From JBEBGV01 sp040081265 (GTDB taxonomy: Bacteria; Acidobacteriota; Vicinamibacteria; Vicinamibacterales; UBA2999), in contig JBEBGV010000004.1 of NCBI GenBank assembly GCA_040081265.1, positions 62,001 through 126,000 of the forward strand: DNA of 64,000 bases. The letters are read 5' to 3'. The first letter of the stretch is position 1; every line of letters starts with the position of its first letter. Positions 1 through 7,564 of this stretch are shown here, piece by piece. Position numbers and translations under genes: made by a program. The notes under the pieces were generated by a model, which worked only from the letters and a program-made list of their open reading frames with translations, was not told where the DNA came from and did no database searches.

Positions 1-345
1 CGTGAAGATCACTTCGTTCGGGGCGACATCTAGCACTGACCAACGAGCGCCAGTCAGGGCGGGATCTGGTTCGTCGAACAATCCATCCTGTTTTACCGCC
101 GGAATCAGCCCCACCGTTCCGTCAGCAGTCCGACCGTCCAAGAAGCGTGGCCCAGGGATGTGTCCCGCGCACCTGAGGAGAACGGCGTTCGGTTCTCCCC
201 TGACCTCCCAGAATGCGCCAGAAACGTCTTGGTTGGCCTCAGGGGCTAAACCAACCGTGCCATCAGCGGTTCGACCGTCTAAGAACCGGGGTCCGTCGAC
301 ATGCCCCAAACACTTTAAGGTGATTCTGGAACCAATTTTGAGCAT
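1..345 (-). CDS. Partial secreted-type protein with tandem GPRFLDGRTADGTVGL repeats (3' end off the window)
   Basis: The reading frame is open from an ATG at 345 to the left edge (115 codons, no stop), so the protein is cut at its C-terminus. A strong ribosome binding site, AAGGAGG, lies about 8 bases upstream. The visible part contains two repeats of roughly 45 residues. Each ends in a cysteine-containing strand (LKCLGHVDGPRFLDGRTADG and LRCAGHIPGPRFLDGRTADG) followed by TVGL and a stretch ending in W. This pattern suggests a repeated beta-structure, possibly trefoil- or fascin-like, but I cannot name the family. No clear signal peptide is visible after the start. Its upstream region resembles that of the collagen-like gene at 769-1484 and carries the same palindromic box, so it is probably controlled by the neighbouring two-component system. 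Confidence 0.7.
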   Translation of the reverse strand, partial: MLKIGSRITLKCLGHVDGPRFLDGRTADGTVGLAPEANQDVSGAFWEVRGEPNAVLLRCAGHIPGPRFLDGRTADGTVGLIPAVKQDGLFDEPDPALTGARWSVLDVAPNEVIFT

Positions 346-463
346 CTCTAGTCCTCCTTGACGCTACGGCCTGTTCGCTTGTTGAACCACAAGTGACGCC
401 CTTCTTCTGATGCTGACGGGTGACAGCTCTCAGAACCGAGTCAAACGTCCACACGCCCTCCTG

Positions 464-479
464 CCGATAGTGGCATCGG
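464..479 (-). promoter_or_regulatory. Imperfect inverted repeat in leader of the partial repeat protein
   Basis: The bases CCGATAGTGGCATCGG form an imperfect hairpin or dyad. A perfect version occurs at the equivalent place (1497-1512) before the collagen-like gene. In both, the dyad is about 70 bases from the GCATG box, so the spacing as well as the sequence is conserved. Confidence 0.4.
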
Positions 480-549
480 TGTGCCCCATGTCGTGGGCTC
501 GATCGTCGCAGCCGGGCGCAAGATATCAGGCACGACGCATCGGCGGCAG

Positions 550-561
550 GCATGAACATGC
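550..561 (-). promoter_or_regulatory. Palindromic operator box 1 (GCATGAACATGC)
   Basis: This dyad lies 205 bases upstream of the ATG at 345. On the gene's strand the context is GGACCGCATGTTCATGCCTG, nearly identical to boxes at 1582, 2729 and 3518. The two 7-base half-sites separated by 2 bases match the 7-2-7 layout known for NarL-family regulators. A NarL-type regulator is encoded at 2794-3462. Confidence 0.55.
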
Positions 562-768
562 GGTCCAGGTCGCTCGGGCGAGAACTGCCAGATTCGCGAT
601 ATCGAGGTCACCTCGCGCCGGGTGGACGATTTCATCAGCGGCGTTCGTGCGTCGGCCCAGGCCACGTCATGATTGCCGAGTCCAGAGTCCGGGCCAGGCC
701 TACGTACACCGCTGAGATTTCGTGTTGAATCCCGCCGTGTCGTCCTAGTACAGGTACAGGTTCGCGAC

Positions 769-1484
769 CTACATCGCCACCATCTGTCCCGCTCGAACCT
801 TCGCGAAGAACCCCCTGCAGCTGTAGGTCACTGCTCCCGGTGAGGGGAGCGAGAAGGCATGCTGGGCGGTGACTGCTTCCGTGTTGTCGGCCCAAATCCA
901 GTATTCGGAAGTGGCGATTACCCCATTCACTCGGAAATCGCACGTTGCGAGAGCGGTGGTTGGGGTGGTGAGCGTGAAATCAAGAGATACGGTCACAACG
1001 TGATTTCCCGGGGCCAACGGAAGGACAAGAACGTCAACACCATAGTCATCTGAAGTCGTGTAGGGATCATCAGGGGGGAGCACTAGTCCGGGCGTGGCCG
1101 TGTCGAACGAGGCCTCCGACACTCCCGGGGATCCCTGCGGGCCTTGCGGGCCTTCGGACCCCTGTGGGCCTTGTGGGCCCTGCGGCCCCTGAATGCCTTG
1201 TGCACCCTGCGCACCTTGAAGACCCCGTGGGCCCTCGGCGCCCTGCGGGCCCTCGACGTTCCACGATACGGCGGTTTCGTTCGCTTTGCACCGTCTGGCG
1301 CCGTTGTCGAGGATCCGCACGTCCCCGTTCGACTTCGCATAGCAGGCGTAGATCTTGTTGCCAGACGGGACCGTCGCCACTGCGCCGCCGCCGCCGAACA
1401 ACGCACACGCGAGCAGCGCGGTCGTTATCCTTTCGGTGCGGCGTGACCACGGGTGACGGTTTTCAGAACCTGTAGAACGTCCAT
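769..1484 (-). CDS. Collagen-like secreted protein with disrupted N-terminal frame
   Basis: The main frame encodes a hydrophobic segment (ITTALLACALFGGGGAVA), a module with IYACYAKSNGDVRILDNG, about 14 Gly-X-Y triplets rich in GPQ (bases 1126-1251), and a roughly 115-residue C-terminal domain of unknown type. Proteins of this layout are exported, surface-associated collagen-like proteins. No start codon in this frame lies close before the hydrophobic segment. The best start, an ATG at 1484 behind AAGGAGG, opens another frame that reads MDVLQVLKTVTRGHAAPKG and then stops. Joining the two frames requires a one-base loss or a -1 shift between about 1480 and 1425, which would give a normal signal peptide. 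It may therefore be a frameshifted gene, a sequencing error or a recoded gene. The palindromic box lies 98 bases upstream of the ATG. Confidence 0.65.
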
Positions 1485-1496
1485 CTCTCCTCCTTG

Positions 1497-1512
1497 CCGG
1501 TAGTGCTACCGG
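1497..1512 (-). promoter_or_regulatory. Perfect inverted repeat CCGGTAGTGCTACCGG in collagen-gene leader
   Basis: Seven-base arms (CCGGTAG and CTACCGG) flank a two-base centre just upstream of the ribosome binding site. It could be a transcript hairpin or a second operator. The corresponding position upstream of the partial gene (464-479) holds a degenerate version. Confidence 0.4.
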
Positions 1513-1581
1513 TGCCTGCGCCAACGGGAATCGAGTGTTGCAGCCCAGCGCAAGGTAACAGGCGCAACGCAGCGGCGGTAG

Positions 1582-1593
1582 GCATGTACATGC
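1582..1593 (-). promoter_or_regulatory. Palindromic operator box 2 (GCATGTACATGC)
   Basis: This is a perfect 12-base palindrome in the context GGACCGCATGTACATGCCTA on the gene strand, 98 bases before the ATG at 1484. It belongs to the four-member family described at 550, 2729 and 3518. Confidence 0.6.
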
Positions 1594-1770
1594 GGTCCCG
1601 GACGGCCGGCGTGCGTGGAGGAGATCAATCCGAGCGGTCAGAGCGTGAGGCGCGCGCCGATCCTCACCACGCGCGCCGAGGCGAAGCCTTCGAGACACCC
1701 CGAACGAGGGGCGTGCCGGGGGCTTACGCCCACCGGCCGCTCTCAGAGGATCACGGCGCCAGCGTGCCCA

Positions 1771-2673
1771 CTACCGTGATCCGCTTCGCACGGGCCACAC
1801 ATGCAAGGCGTCGACCTTGAGGAAGCCGTTGATGTAACCGAAGTCGAGGCCTACGTATGAGGCACCGGGCGGGTAGGGCTCTAGCGCAGAACTTGACCAA
1901 TAGTAGTAGCGGTATTGACCGCCCAACCCCACGCCCGCAAACGACGAGGCCGACCCATCGCCGTAACACGTGGTTCCCGCGTCGTTCGTCATCGAGGGGG
2001 CGCCAGCAGAAGTGCAGCCCAACGCGACCGCCGTCGCGATCGTCGCGCTCCACTCGTCCTTGGTTGGCAACCGCCAGTCGCCCGGCGACGACCCATCCGC
2101 TAGGCCGCAGTCGCCGGCCTTCAGACCCGCGGCAGCATGGTTTGCAGCGGTCCATGCAGCCGCCCCCAGACAGTCCGCCTGCTTCAACCAGATCAGCCCC
2201 GTCACCGTGTCGGTTACAGTGCCATTCCCGCAATCCACGTAGCGATTGACGTCATCCCAGCACGGCCCCGCCGCACGTACCGCACTATCGGTCGCGTTGC
2301 TCCCGTTACACACATACGCCGGCACGCCGCCCGCGAGATACATGGCGCCGCCATTCGGGCAGCCATTCTGGTTGCCGACAAAGTAGCCACCGAAGGTGAC
2401 ACCTGCGCCCGCAGCACCGGTGGCACCGGTCGCGCCCGCGGCACCGGCCGGCCCGGCGACGCCAGCCGGCCCCACAATCGCCCACGAGATGAGCGTCTCG
2501 TTTCTGGTGCAGGTGCCAGCCCGCGGTGCCGCCGCGACCGCCACGGCGACAATGCGGACGTTCCCCTGTTGAACACAGGCATACACGTTGTTGACGGTTT
2601 GCTGTGCGCTCACAAGTGCCGTCAGCACCACGCACGCCACCACCGTCGCAGCAATCGATAGTGCTATCCGCAT
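1771..2673 (-). CDS. Secreted collagen-like protein with DUF1566 domain
   Basis: The 300-residue product starts at ATG 2673, behind GAGGAG with 7-base spacing; two longer starts lack such a site. Residues 1-22 form a signal peptide (MRIALSIAATVVACVVLTAL). A short module (VNNVYACVQQGNVRIV) resembles that of the neighbouring collagen-like protein. It is followed by a GPAGVAGPAGAAGATGATG collagen-like run and a C-terminal DUF1566/Lcl-type domain. The hallmarks of that domain are visible: TGLIWLKQADC, GDWRLPTKDEW, YYYWSSSA and a closing VWPVRSG. DUF1566 domains occur in exported and adhesin-like proteins, so a cell-surface role is likely; the ligand is unknown. A palindromic box sits 56 bases upstream of the start. 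Confidence 0.85.
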   Translation of the reverse strand: MRIALSIAATVVACVVLTALVSAQQTVNNVYACVQQGNVRIVAVAVAAAPRAGTCTRNETLISWAIVGPAGVAGPAGAAGATGATGAAGAGVTFGGYFVGNQNGCPNGGAMYLAGGVPAYVCNGSNATDSAVRAAGPCWDDVNRYVDCGNGTVTDTVTGLIWLKQADCLGAAAWTAANHAAAGLKAGDCGLADGSSPGDWRLPTKDEWSATIATAVALGCTSAGAPSMTNDAGTTCYGDGSASSFAGVGLGGQYRYYYWSSSALEPYPPGASYVGLDFGYINGFLKVDALHVWPVRSGSR

Positions 2674-2728
2674 CTGCAGTCTCCTCATTGGACGCGAAAC
2701 GTACCAGACCCCCGGTGCACTGCGGTAG

Positions 2729-2740
2729 GCATGAACATGC
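2729..2740 (-). promoter_or_regulatory. Palindromic operator box 3 (GCATGAACATGC)
   Basis: The gene-strand context is CCCGCATGTTCATGCCTACC. It lies 56 bases upstream of the DUF1566 gene's ATG. Box 4 lies exactly the same distance upstream of the response regulator's ATG, which supports a common promoter geometry. Confidence 0.6.
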
Positions 2741-2793
2741 GGGTTCGGCCGCATCTCCACGGGTTGGTCGGCGACGCGGACAGGGTGCGCGAA

Positions 2794-3462
2794 CTAGACG
2801 ATCATTCCGCGGCGAATCGCCTTGCTGACCGCCTCGGACTTGGTGTGGACGTGCAGTTTCTCGTAGACCGTGCGGACGTAGCTGCGGACGGTGTTGACGC
2901 TGATGTCGAGCCGCGAAGCCGCGGCCTGATAGCTGTGACCGTCGGCCAGCAGCTGGAGCAGGCGTGTCTCCTGTGCGGTGAGAGGTTCCTCGACCGGTTC
3001 GCGCACCGGCATGCGACGAAAGAGTTCGACGACCTTCCGTGCGACCTCCGGCGACATCGGTGCTCCACCGGTGGCGGCCTCGCGGATGGCCTCGAGGAGC
3101 TTTGCGGGCGGTGTCTTCTTGAGGAGATACCCGACGGCGCCGTTGCAGATGGACTCGAACACCTTGTCCTCTCCCGCATAGACGGTCAGCATCAGCACGG
3201 CTGTCCCTGGAAAGCGTTCGCGGAAGAGCAGCACCCCCTCCGGGCCGGAGATGCCCGGAAGATGCACATCAAGCAGCATGACATCAGCCTCGCCGGACCT
3301 CAGCCCCGCAAGCGCCGCCTCCACGGACGCATACTGGCCGACCGCCGTGTACCCAGGCGCGTCGTTGATGAGCATTGCCAACCCATCACGTGTCGTGCGG
3401 TCGTCCTCGACGAGAGCCACGCGCAGTATGGCCGCCGGATTCCGTGAGCGAGCCCCGTTCAT
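2794..3462 (-). CDS. NarL/LuxR-type two-component response regulator
   Basis: This 222-residue protein has an N-terminal receiver domain (acidic pocket E19-D20-D21, phospho-acceptor D65 in MLLDVHLPG, conserved lysine in YLLKKTP). A C-terminal LuxR-type helix-turn-helix follows (LTAQETRLLQLLADG, then AASRLDISVNTVRSYVRTVY). It should bind DNA as a dimer when phosphorylated. The likely partner is the sensor kinase immediately upstream (3524-6589, same strand, 61-base gap). The gap contains a palindromic GCATG box 56 bases before this start. The same box precedes the three secreted-protein genes downstream, so autoregulation and control of those genes are inferred. No good ribosome binding site is visible at this start. 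Confidence 0.93.
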   Translation of the reverse strand: MNGARSRNPAAILRVALVEDDRTTRDGLAMLINDAPGYTAVGQYASVEAALAGLRSGEADVMLLDVHLPGISGPEGVLLFRERFPGTAVLMLTVYAGEDKVFESICNGAVGYLLKKTPPAKLLEAIREAATGGAPMSPEVARKVVELFRRMPVREPVEEPLTAQETRLLQLLADGHSYQAAASRLDISVNTVRSYVRTVYEKLHVHTKSEAVSKAIRRGMIV

Positions 3463-3517
3463 CGCGCCGCCGTCATGCTGCGCGTCATGCTACGCGTTCT
3501 GAAGGCCACCGCCCATC

Positions 3518-3529
3518 GCATGCTCATGC
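3518..3529 (-). promoter_or_regulatory. Palindromic operator box 4 (GCATGCTCATGC)
   Basis: The gene-strand context is GGACCCGCATGAGCATGCGA. The box overlaps the stop codon of the sensor kinase gene and lies 56 bases before the regulator's ATG. It could provide a regulated internal promoter for the regulator gene. Confidence 0.55.
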
Positions 3530-6500
3530 GGGTCCGCGCGGGACGTCGAACGTGATACGGGTGCCCTTTCCGCTCTCGCCCGTCCCGAACTCCAGGCGCC
3601 CCCCGAGCGCCTTCGCCCGCATCCGCAGGTTCGCCACGCCGTGCGCCCCTCCGGCCTCAGGGACGGTTGCGGCATCGAAGCCGACGCCGTCATCGATCAC
3701 ATCCACCCGCAGGAGCCCGGCCTCGATCTCAATCCGCACCGACACGCGAGCGGCGTGCGCGTGGCGAACGATGTTGGTCAGGCTCTCCTTCAGCATGAGG
3801 TACAGGTGACGACGGTGTTCGGACTTCAAGGCCACGTTGGCGGCAGTCGAAGGAACCTCCAGCGTCCAGGCAATGTGCCGCTCGTCGAAGAGTTCGGCGG
3901 CCAGTGACCTGACGCGCACCACGATCTGCTGCAGGTTGTCCACCTTGGGATCGATGAACCAGACAGCATCGCTCATGTCATCGATGAGCTCCCGGGCGCT
4001 GTCGCCAATCGAGGCGAGCGCGGGCATCGCGGTCGGAAGCCCGGCTTCGGCCTGACGTCGGGCGACCTCGCTGAGGATGGCAATCCGCGACAAGCTCCCG
4101 CCGACGCCGTCGTGCAGATCGGCTGCGATCCGTAACCGCACGCGTTCCACTTCGAGCAGACGCGCGACCCGTGCCTGGTGGAATGCCCAGATCAGGCCGA
4201 ACACACCCGCCGCCACAAGCGCGAGGAACCATGCGCGCCGCCACACGGGCGCGCGCACACTGAATCCGACAGTGGCCGGCGCCCCGACATCCCCGTTGCC
4301 GAGCCTCGCGCGCACCGAGAACAGGTAGTCGCCAGGCGCGATGCCGGCAAACGCGACGCTGCGGGCATCGGTCGGCGTCCACTCTGTGTCAACGCCTTCG
4401 AGCTGATACTCGTACCTCAAACCGTCGGAACGCCTGGCAACGGGGCTCACGAACTCGATTTCGAGCCGGCGATCGCCAGGCTCCAGCATGACGCGCTCGA
4501 CGCGCGCGGCGCCCTCTGCGCTGACCGGCCAGGCGTTCCCGCCGACGCGTACGGCGGTCACGAATGTCTCAGGCAGAGGAGCCGGTGAGTCTTCCTCGAC
4601 CCCGCGACGGGCGGCACCGTCTGTCGTCGCAAACCAGATGTCACCCGAACGATCGAGCGTCGCGCCCCAGACTTCGCCTCGGGGCACCCCCTCGTCTGTT
4701 CCCCAGTGGGTCACCCGTCCGCTCGCCGGTGACACCCGATCGATCCCGCGTCCTGTGCCAACCAGCACGTCGCCGGACGGGTGCTCCAGCAGCATCCACG
4801 TGGTGTTGCTCGACAGCCCCTGGGCCATGCCCAACCACGAAACAGCAGGATGTGCGCCTGTCGGAGTATCGATACGTCCAAGACCCGCGACCCCGCTGGC
4901 AATCCACAGCCGCCCCTGGCGATCGACCAGCAGCGCCCGCAGGTGCTCCGCCGTCGGCCGCGCATCCCCCGAGGTGTCGAGGGGGATGTGTTCGAAACGC
5001 CCATCCCTGAAGCGGAGCAACGTCCCGTGCTCCAACCCCACCCACACATGTCCGGCCCGGTCCTCGGCGAAGGAATGCACGATCGGCAATTGCACGGGAA
5101 GGCCGTCGGCCGGCCCGAAGGCGGTTACCTGACGCGTGTCCGGGTCGATTCGCGCCAGGCCGTTGCCTTCGTCGGCGAAGGTGGCGATCCAGATGGCACC
5201 ACGGCTGTCCTCGAAGACGCGAAAGATGTTGTTCGAGCGGAGCCCGTCGCCAACGTCGTACACGGCGACCGGAGTCGCCGTGGCCAGTCGGTCGATGTCA
5301 CCGGCCGCGAACTCGAACAGGCCTTCCCCGGTCGGGATCCACCACCGACCACGGCGGTCCTGCACCGTCAGTTGCGACCAGCCCCAGCCGGGGTCCTTGA
5401 TCCCTTCGACGGCGCGCACCCGTTTGGGCTGGAACTGCGTGCCGTCGAAGCAAGCGAGCTTGAACGAGAAAGGCAGCGTCACGGCGCAGAGTTCGCCTCG
5501 CCGGGACGTGAAGAACGAGCTGACTCGATTGGAGGCGAGTCCGTCCTCCCGCCGGTAGGTCGTGAATCCCTGCTGCGTGAGGCGACGTGCCCCGGCTTCG
5601 GTTGCCACCCAGACGTCGCCGCGCACGTCGGTGTCGAGCCCCCACGAGTAGAATCCGATGAGCTCGCGCCCGATCGACAGATCCCCTGAAGGCATGAGCG
5701 TGATCTCGCTGAGACCTCTGACGGTGCCCACCCACAAGGCCCCCCGGTCAGCGCGCAGCATCTTTACGTTGGTGGCGGTGAGTCCGTCGTCAACGGTGTA
5801 GACGCGAGTGACGACCCGCGTGTCGCCCCGCTCCACCGCGGAACGGTCGATGAGCACGAGCCCTTCGCGCGTAGCGGCCCACAGCCGGTCTGCCGCATCG
5901 ACGGCCAGCATCCACACTTCGTTCACCGGCAGACCGTTGGCGACGGTTATGCGCCTGACGTGACCATCGGGACGGCGCCGGTAGATGCCGCTGCCGGCAC
6001 CAGCCCACACGGTTCCATCCTTCTCGACGAGGACACCGCGGACGATCTGATCGTTCTCGCTGCCCCGGGCGAGACTGATATCGACCTCGACCAGCCGGTC
6101 GGTGCCGGGCGCAAGGCGAAAGAGTCCAACGCCACCGGCAGACCAGAGTGAGCCATCAGGGGCTTCGGCGATCGCATTGATCGCACGCGTCGGGCGGCCG
6201 TCATCGGTGGCAACCCTCTGAAACCGCTTGGCGCGGTCCGTGGCGCCCGGCAGGAACTCGAACAGCCCGTCGTCGGTCCCTGTCCAGGACCGTCCGCTGC
6301 GGGCATGAAGAAAGGCCCGGATGCCGGGAACCTCGAGGCCGTCTTCGCGTCCGAACGTGACGGTGGTCTGTCCGTCGAAACGGGCAAGGCCTTCCGAGGT
6401 GCAGAACCAGACGAAGCCGCGAGGGTCGCCATAGACGCACGCCATGTGGTCCAGGGGAAGACCGTCGGTGGTCGTGAAGAGACGTACCGGGAGTTGTTTG

Positions 6501-6589
6501 CCGGACGGTGATGCGCCCGCAAGACACAGGGCGAGAGCGAGGCCGAGCGGGGCTAACCAGCCCCTGGCCACCGGAGAGCGCCGGCGCAT
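3524..6589 (-). CDS. Sensor histidine kinase with Reg_prop beta-propellers and Y_Y_Y domain
   Basis: The 1021-residue protein has a signal peptide (GWLAPLGLALALCLAGA) and a long periplasmic part built from repeated propeller blades (patterns such as GDPRGFVWFCTSEGLARFDG, DRLWAATREGL and GRLWIASGVAGL). A Y_Y_Y-type domain (GLRYEYQLEGVDTEW) comes next, then one transmembrane helix at about 787-803. The cytoplasmic part is a HisKA_3 module (LHDGVGGSLSRIA, phospho-accepting H826) and a HATPase domain (ESLTNIVRHAHA, IDDGVGFD, GTRITFDVP). The family senses extracellular, often carbohydrate-related, cues and phosphorylates a NarL-type regulator; the ligand cannot be told here. Its stop lies 61 bases before the regulator gene on the same strand, so the two are presumed partners. 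Confidence 0.93.
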   Translation of the reverse strand: MRRRSPVARGWLAPLGLALALCLAGASPSGKQLPVRLFTTTDGLPLDHMACVYGDPRGFVWFCTSEGLARFDGQTTVTFGREDGLEVPGIRAFLHARSGRSWTGTDDGLFEFLPGATDRAKRFQRVATDDGRPTRAINAIAEAPDGSLWSAGGVGLFRLAPGTDRLVEVDISLARGSENDQIVRGVLVEKDGTVWAGAGSGIYRRRPDGHVRRITVANGLPVNEVWMLAVDAADRLWAATREGLVLIDRSAVERGDTRVVTRVYTVDDGLTATNVKMLRADRGALWVGTVRGLSEITLMPSGDLSIGRELIGFYSWGLDTDVRGDVWVATEAGARRLTQQGFTTYRREDGLASNRVSSFFTSRRGELCAVTLPFSFKLACFDGTQFQPKRVRAVEGIKDPGWGWSQLTVQDRRGRWWIPTGEGLFEFAAGDIDRLATATPVAVYDVGDGLRSNNIFRVFEDSRGAIWIATFADEGNGLARIDPDTRQVTAFGPADGLPVQLPIVHSFAEDRAGHVWVGLEHGTLLRFRDGRFEHIPLDTSGDARPTAEHLRALLVDRQGRLWIASGVAGLGRIDTPTGAHPAVSWLGMAQGLSSNTTWMLLEHPSGDVLVGTGRGIDRVSPASGRVTHWGTDEGVPRGEVWGATLDRSGDIWFATTDGAARRGVEEDSPAPLPETFVTAVRVGGNAWPVSAEGAARVERVMLEPGDRRLEIEFVSPVARRSDGLRYEYQLEGVDTEWTPTDARSVAFAGIAPGDYLFSVRARLGNGDVGAPATVGFSVRAPVWRRAWFLALVAAGVFGLIWAFHQARVARLLEVERVRLRIAADLHDGVGGSLSRIAILSEVARRQAEAGLPTAMPALASIGDSARELIDDMSDAVWFIDPKVDNLQQIVVRVRSLAAELFDERHIAWTLEVPSTAANVALKSEHRRHLYLMLKESLTNIVRHAHAARVSVRIEIEAGLLRVDVIDDGVGFDAATVPEAGGAHGVANLRMRAKALGGRLEFGTGESGKGTRITFDVPRGPA

Positions 6590-6676
6590 GGGGCATCAGT
6601 GTGTGTCAACTGATGGCTTTACGCCAAGCCGTTGGGGAAAATGCGGGAACCAGCGCGCTGTTGTCGTCGGAGATCC

Positions 6677-7441
6677 TCAGCGATGACGGGTACGAGCCGA
6701 CGGCGCCATCGCCTTGGCGAGGGCCGTGCGCTCCTTGCCCTGGCTTGGCTTGCCGTGGTTTGCTCCACGCCGCGTCGACTTGCGTGACGGCCGCCCGGTG
6801 GAGTCCTCGAGCGCGACCGTCGCCTTCGCGTGCCTGGCCTTCGTGTTGCGGCGCGCCGAGTGGCCACCGCCGGCCTTCCGATCGCTGGCCGACACTCCGG
6901 GCAGCGAGGTATCGACATACGCATCGCGGCGCTGCTTTTCAGGCCGTTCGAGCGCCCGCGCCAACGCCTTCGCGCCGTGACCGGCACGCTTACCGATGAT
7001 TTCGCCGGTGTCTTCAGGCGCCACGACGCGCGGCGGCCGAACCGTGACGGAACGCTGGCGGCCGACGCTCAGGTTGTGCTTGTCGCGGACGCGCGCGAGC
7101 CGCTGCGCCAGCTTGGGAAGGACCCGCGCGAATGCAGTCTCGTAACTGTCGGATCGGTGCTCGACGCGCACAGACGGGCGTCCACTGAGCACCAATTCGA
7201 TCCGGCACATGTCACCATTGCCGCCCTTCGGCCCGTTCACGTCCTCGAATCGAACGGTGGCGCGCTCGATGAGCGGTGCCGCGTGATCGAGGTGCGTGAC
7301 GAGTTTGGTGCGGATCTGGGCGAGAAACGCCGGCGCCAGTCTGATGGGGCTTCGAACGTCGATTGGGATATCTCTCGCGTCAGTACGACCGCGCGTCGCC
7401 GTGGACGGCTTCGCAGCGGGGACTCCAGCCTTGGTCGGCAT
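6677..7441 (-). CDS. HPF/RaiA-type ribosome hibernation factor with long cationic tail
   Basis: The start at ATG 7441 (behind AGGAAG) gives 254 residues; a longer start is possible. The N-terminal half matches the HPF/sigma-54-modulation fold (IPIDVRSPIRLAPAFLAQI, ATVRFEDVNGPKGGNGDMC, YETAFARVLPKLAQRLARV), which binds the 30S decoding region in stationary phase. The C-terminal half is basic and low in hydrophobic residues. It contains the block PGVSASDRK and later LEDSTGRPSRKSTRR, which I recall from other long HPF-like proteins. The tail could bind rRNA, but that is inference. It stands alone between the kinase operon and a sugar dehydrogenase. Confidence 0.75.
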   Translation of the reverse strand: MPTKAGVPAAKPSTATRGRTDARDIPIDVRSPIRLAPAFLAQIRTKLVTHLDHAAPLIERATVRFEDVNGPKGGNGDMCRIELVLSGRPSVRVEHRSDSYETAFARVLPKLAQRLARVRDKHNLSVGRQRSVTVRPPRVVAPEDTGEIIGKRAGHGAKALARALERPEKQRRDAYVDTSLPGVSASDRKAGGGHSARRNTKARHAKATVALEDSTGRPSRKSTRRGANHGKPSQGKERTALAKAMAPSARTRHR

Positions 7442-7564
7442 GCTCTTCCTGTCCCTTGATTGGTGAATGCGTCGGGCCAAACGGTGCGTTGAGGGTGGGA
7501 GCGTCGATGAGCGTGGGCGGCACCGGAAACGTATACGGCGCCGCCCGCGAGTTGAGTTGGGGAC

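Larger units (their letters stand above)
346..768. other. Long leader/intergenic region with conserved promoter cassette
   Basis: No gene is supported in these 423 bases. Reading frames on both strands look random. The segment 464-561 aligns with 1497-1593 upstream of the collagen-like gene: both hold a short inverted repeat followed about 70 bases away by the palindromic GCATG box. The rest is probably the leader of the partial gene that starts at 345. Confidence 0.55.

Noticed and set aside
1126..1251. Low-complexity repeat that could be a minisatellite
   Set aside because: It is explained by Gly-X-Y codons of the collagen-like protein in one frame.
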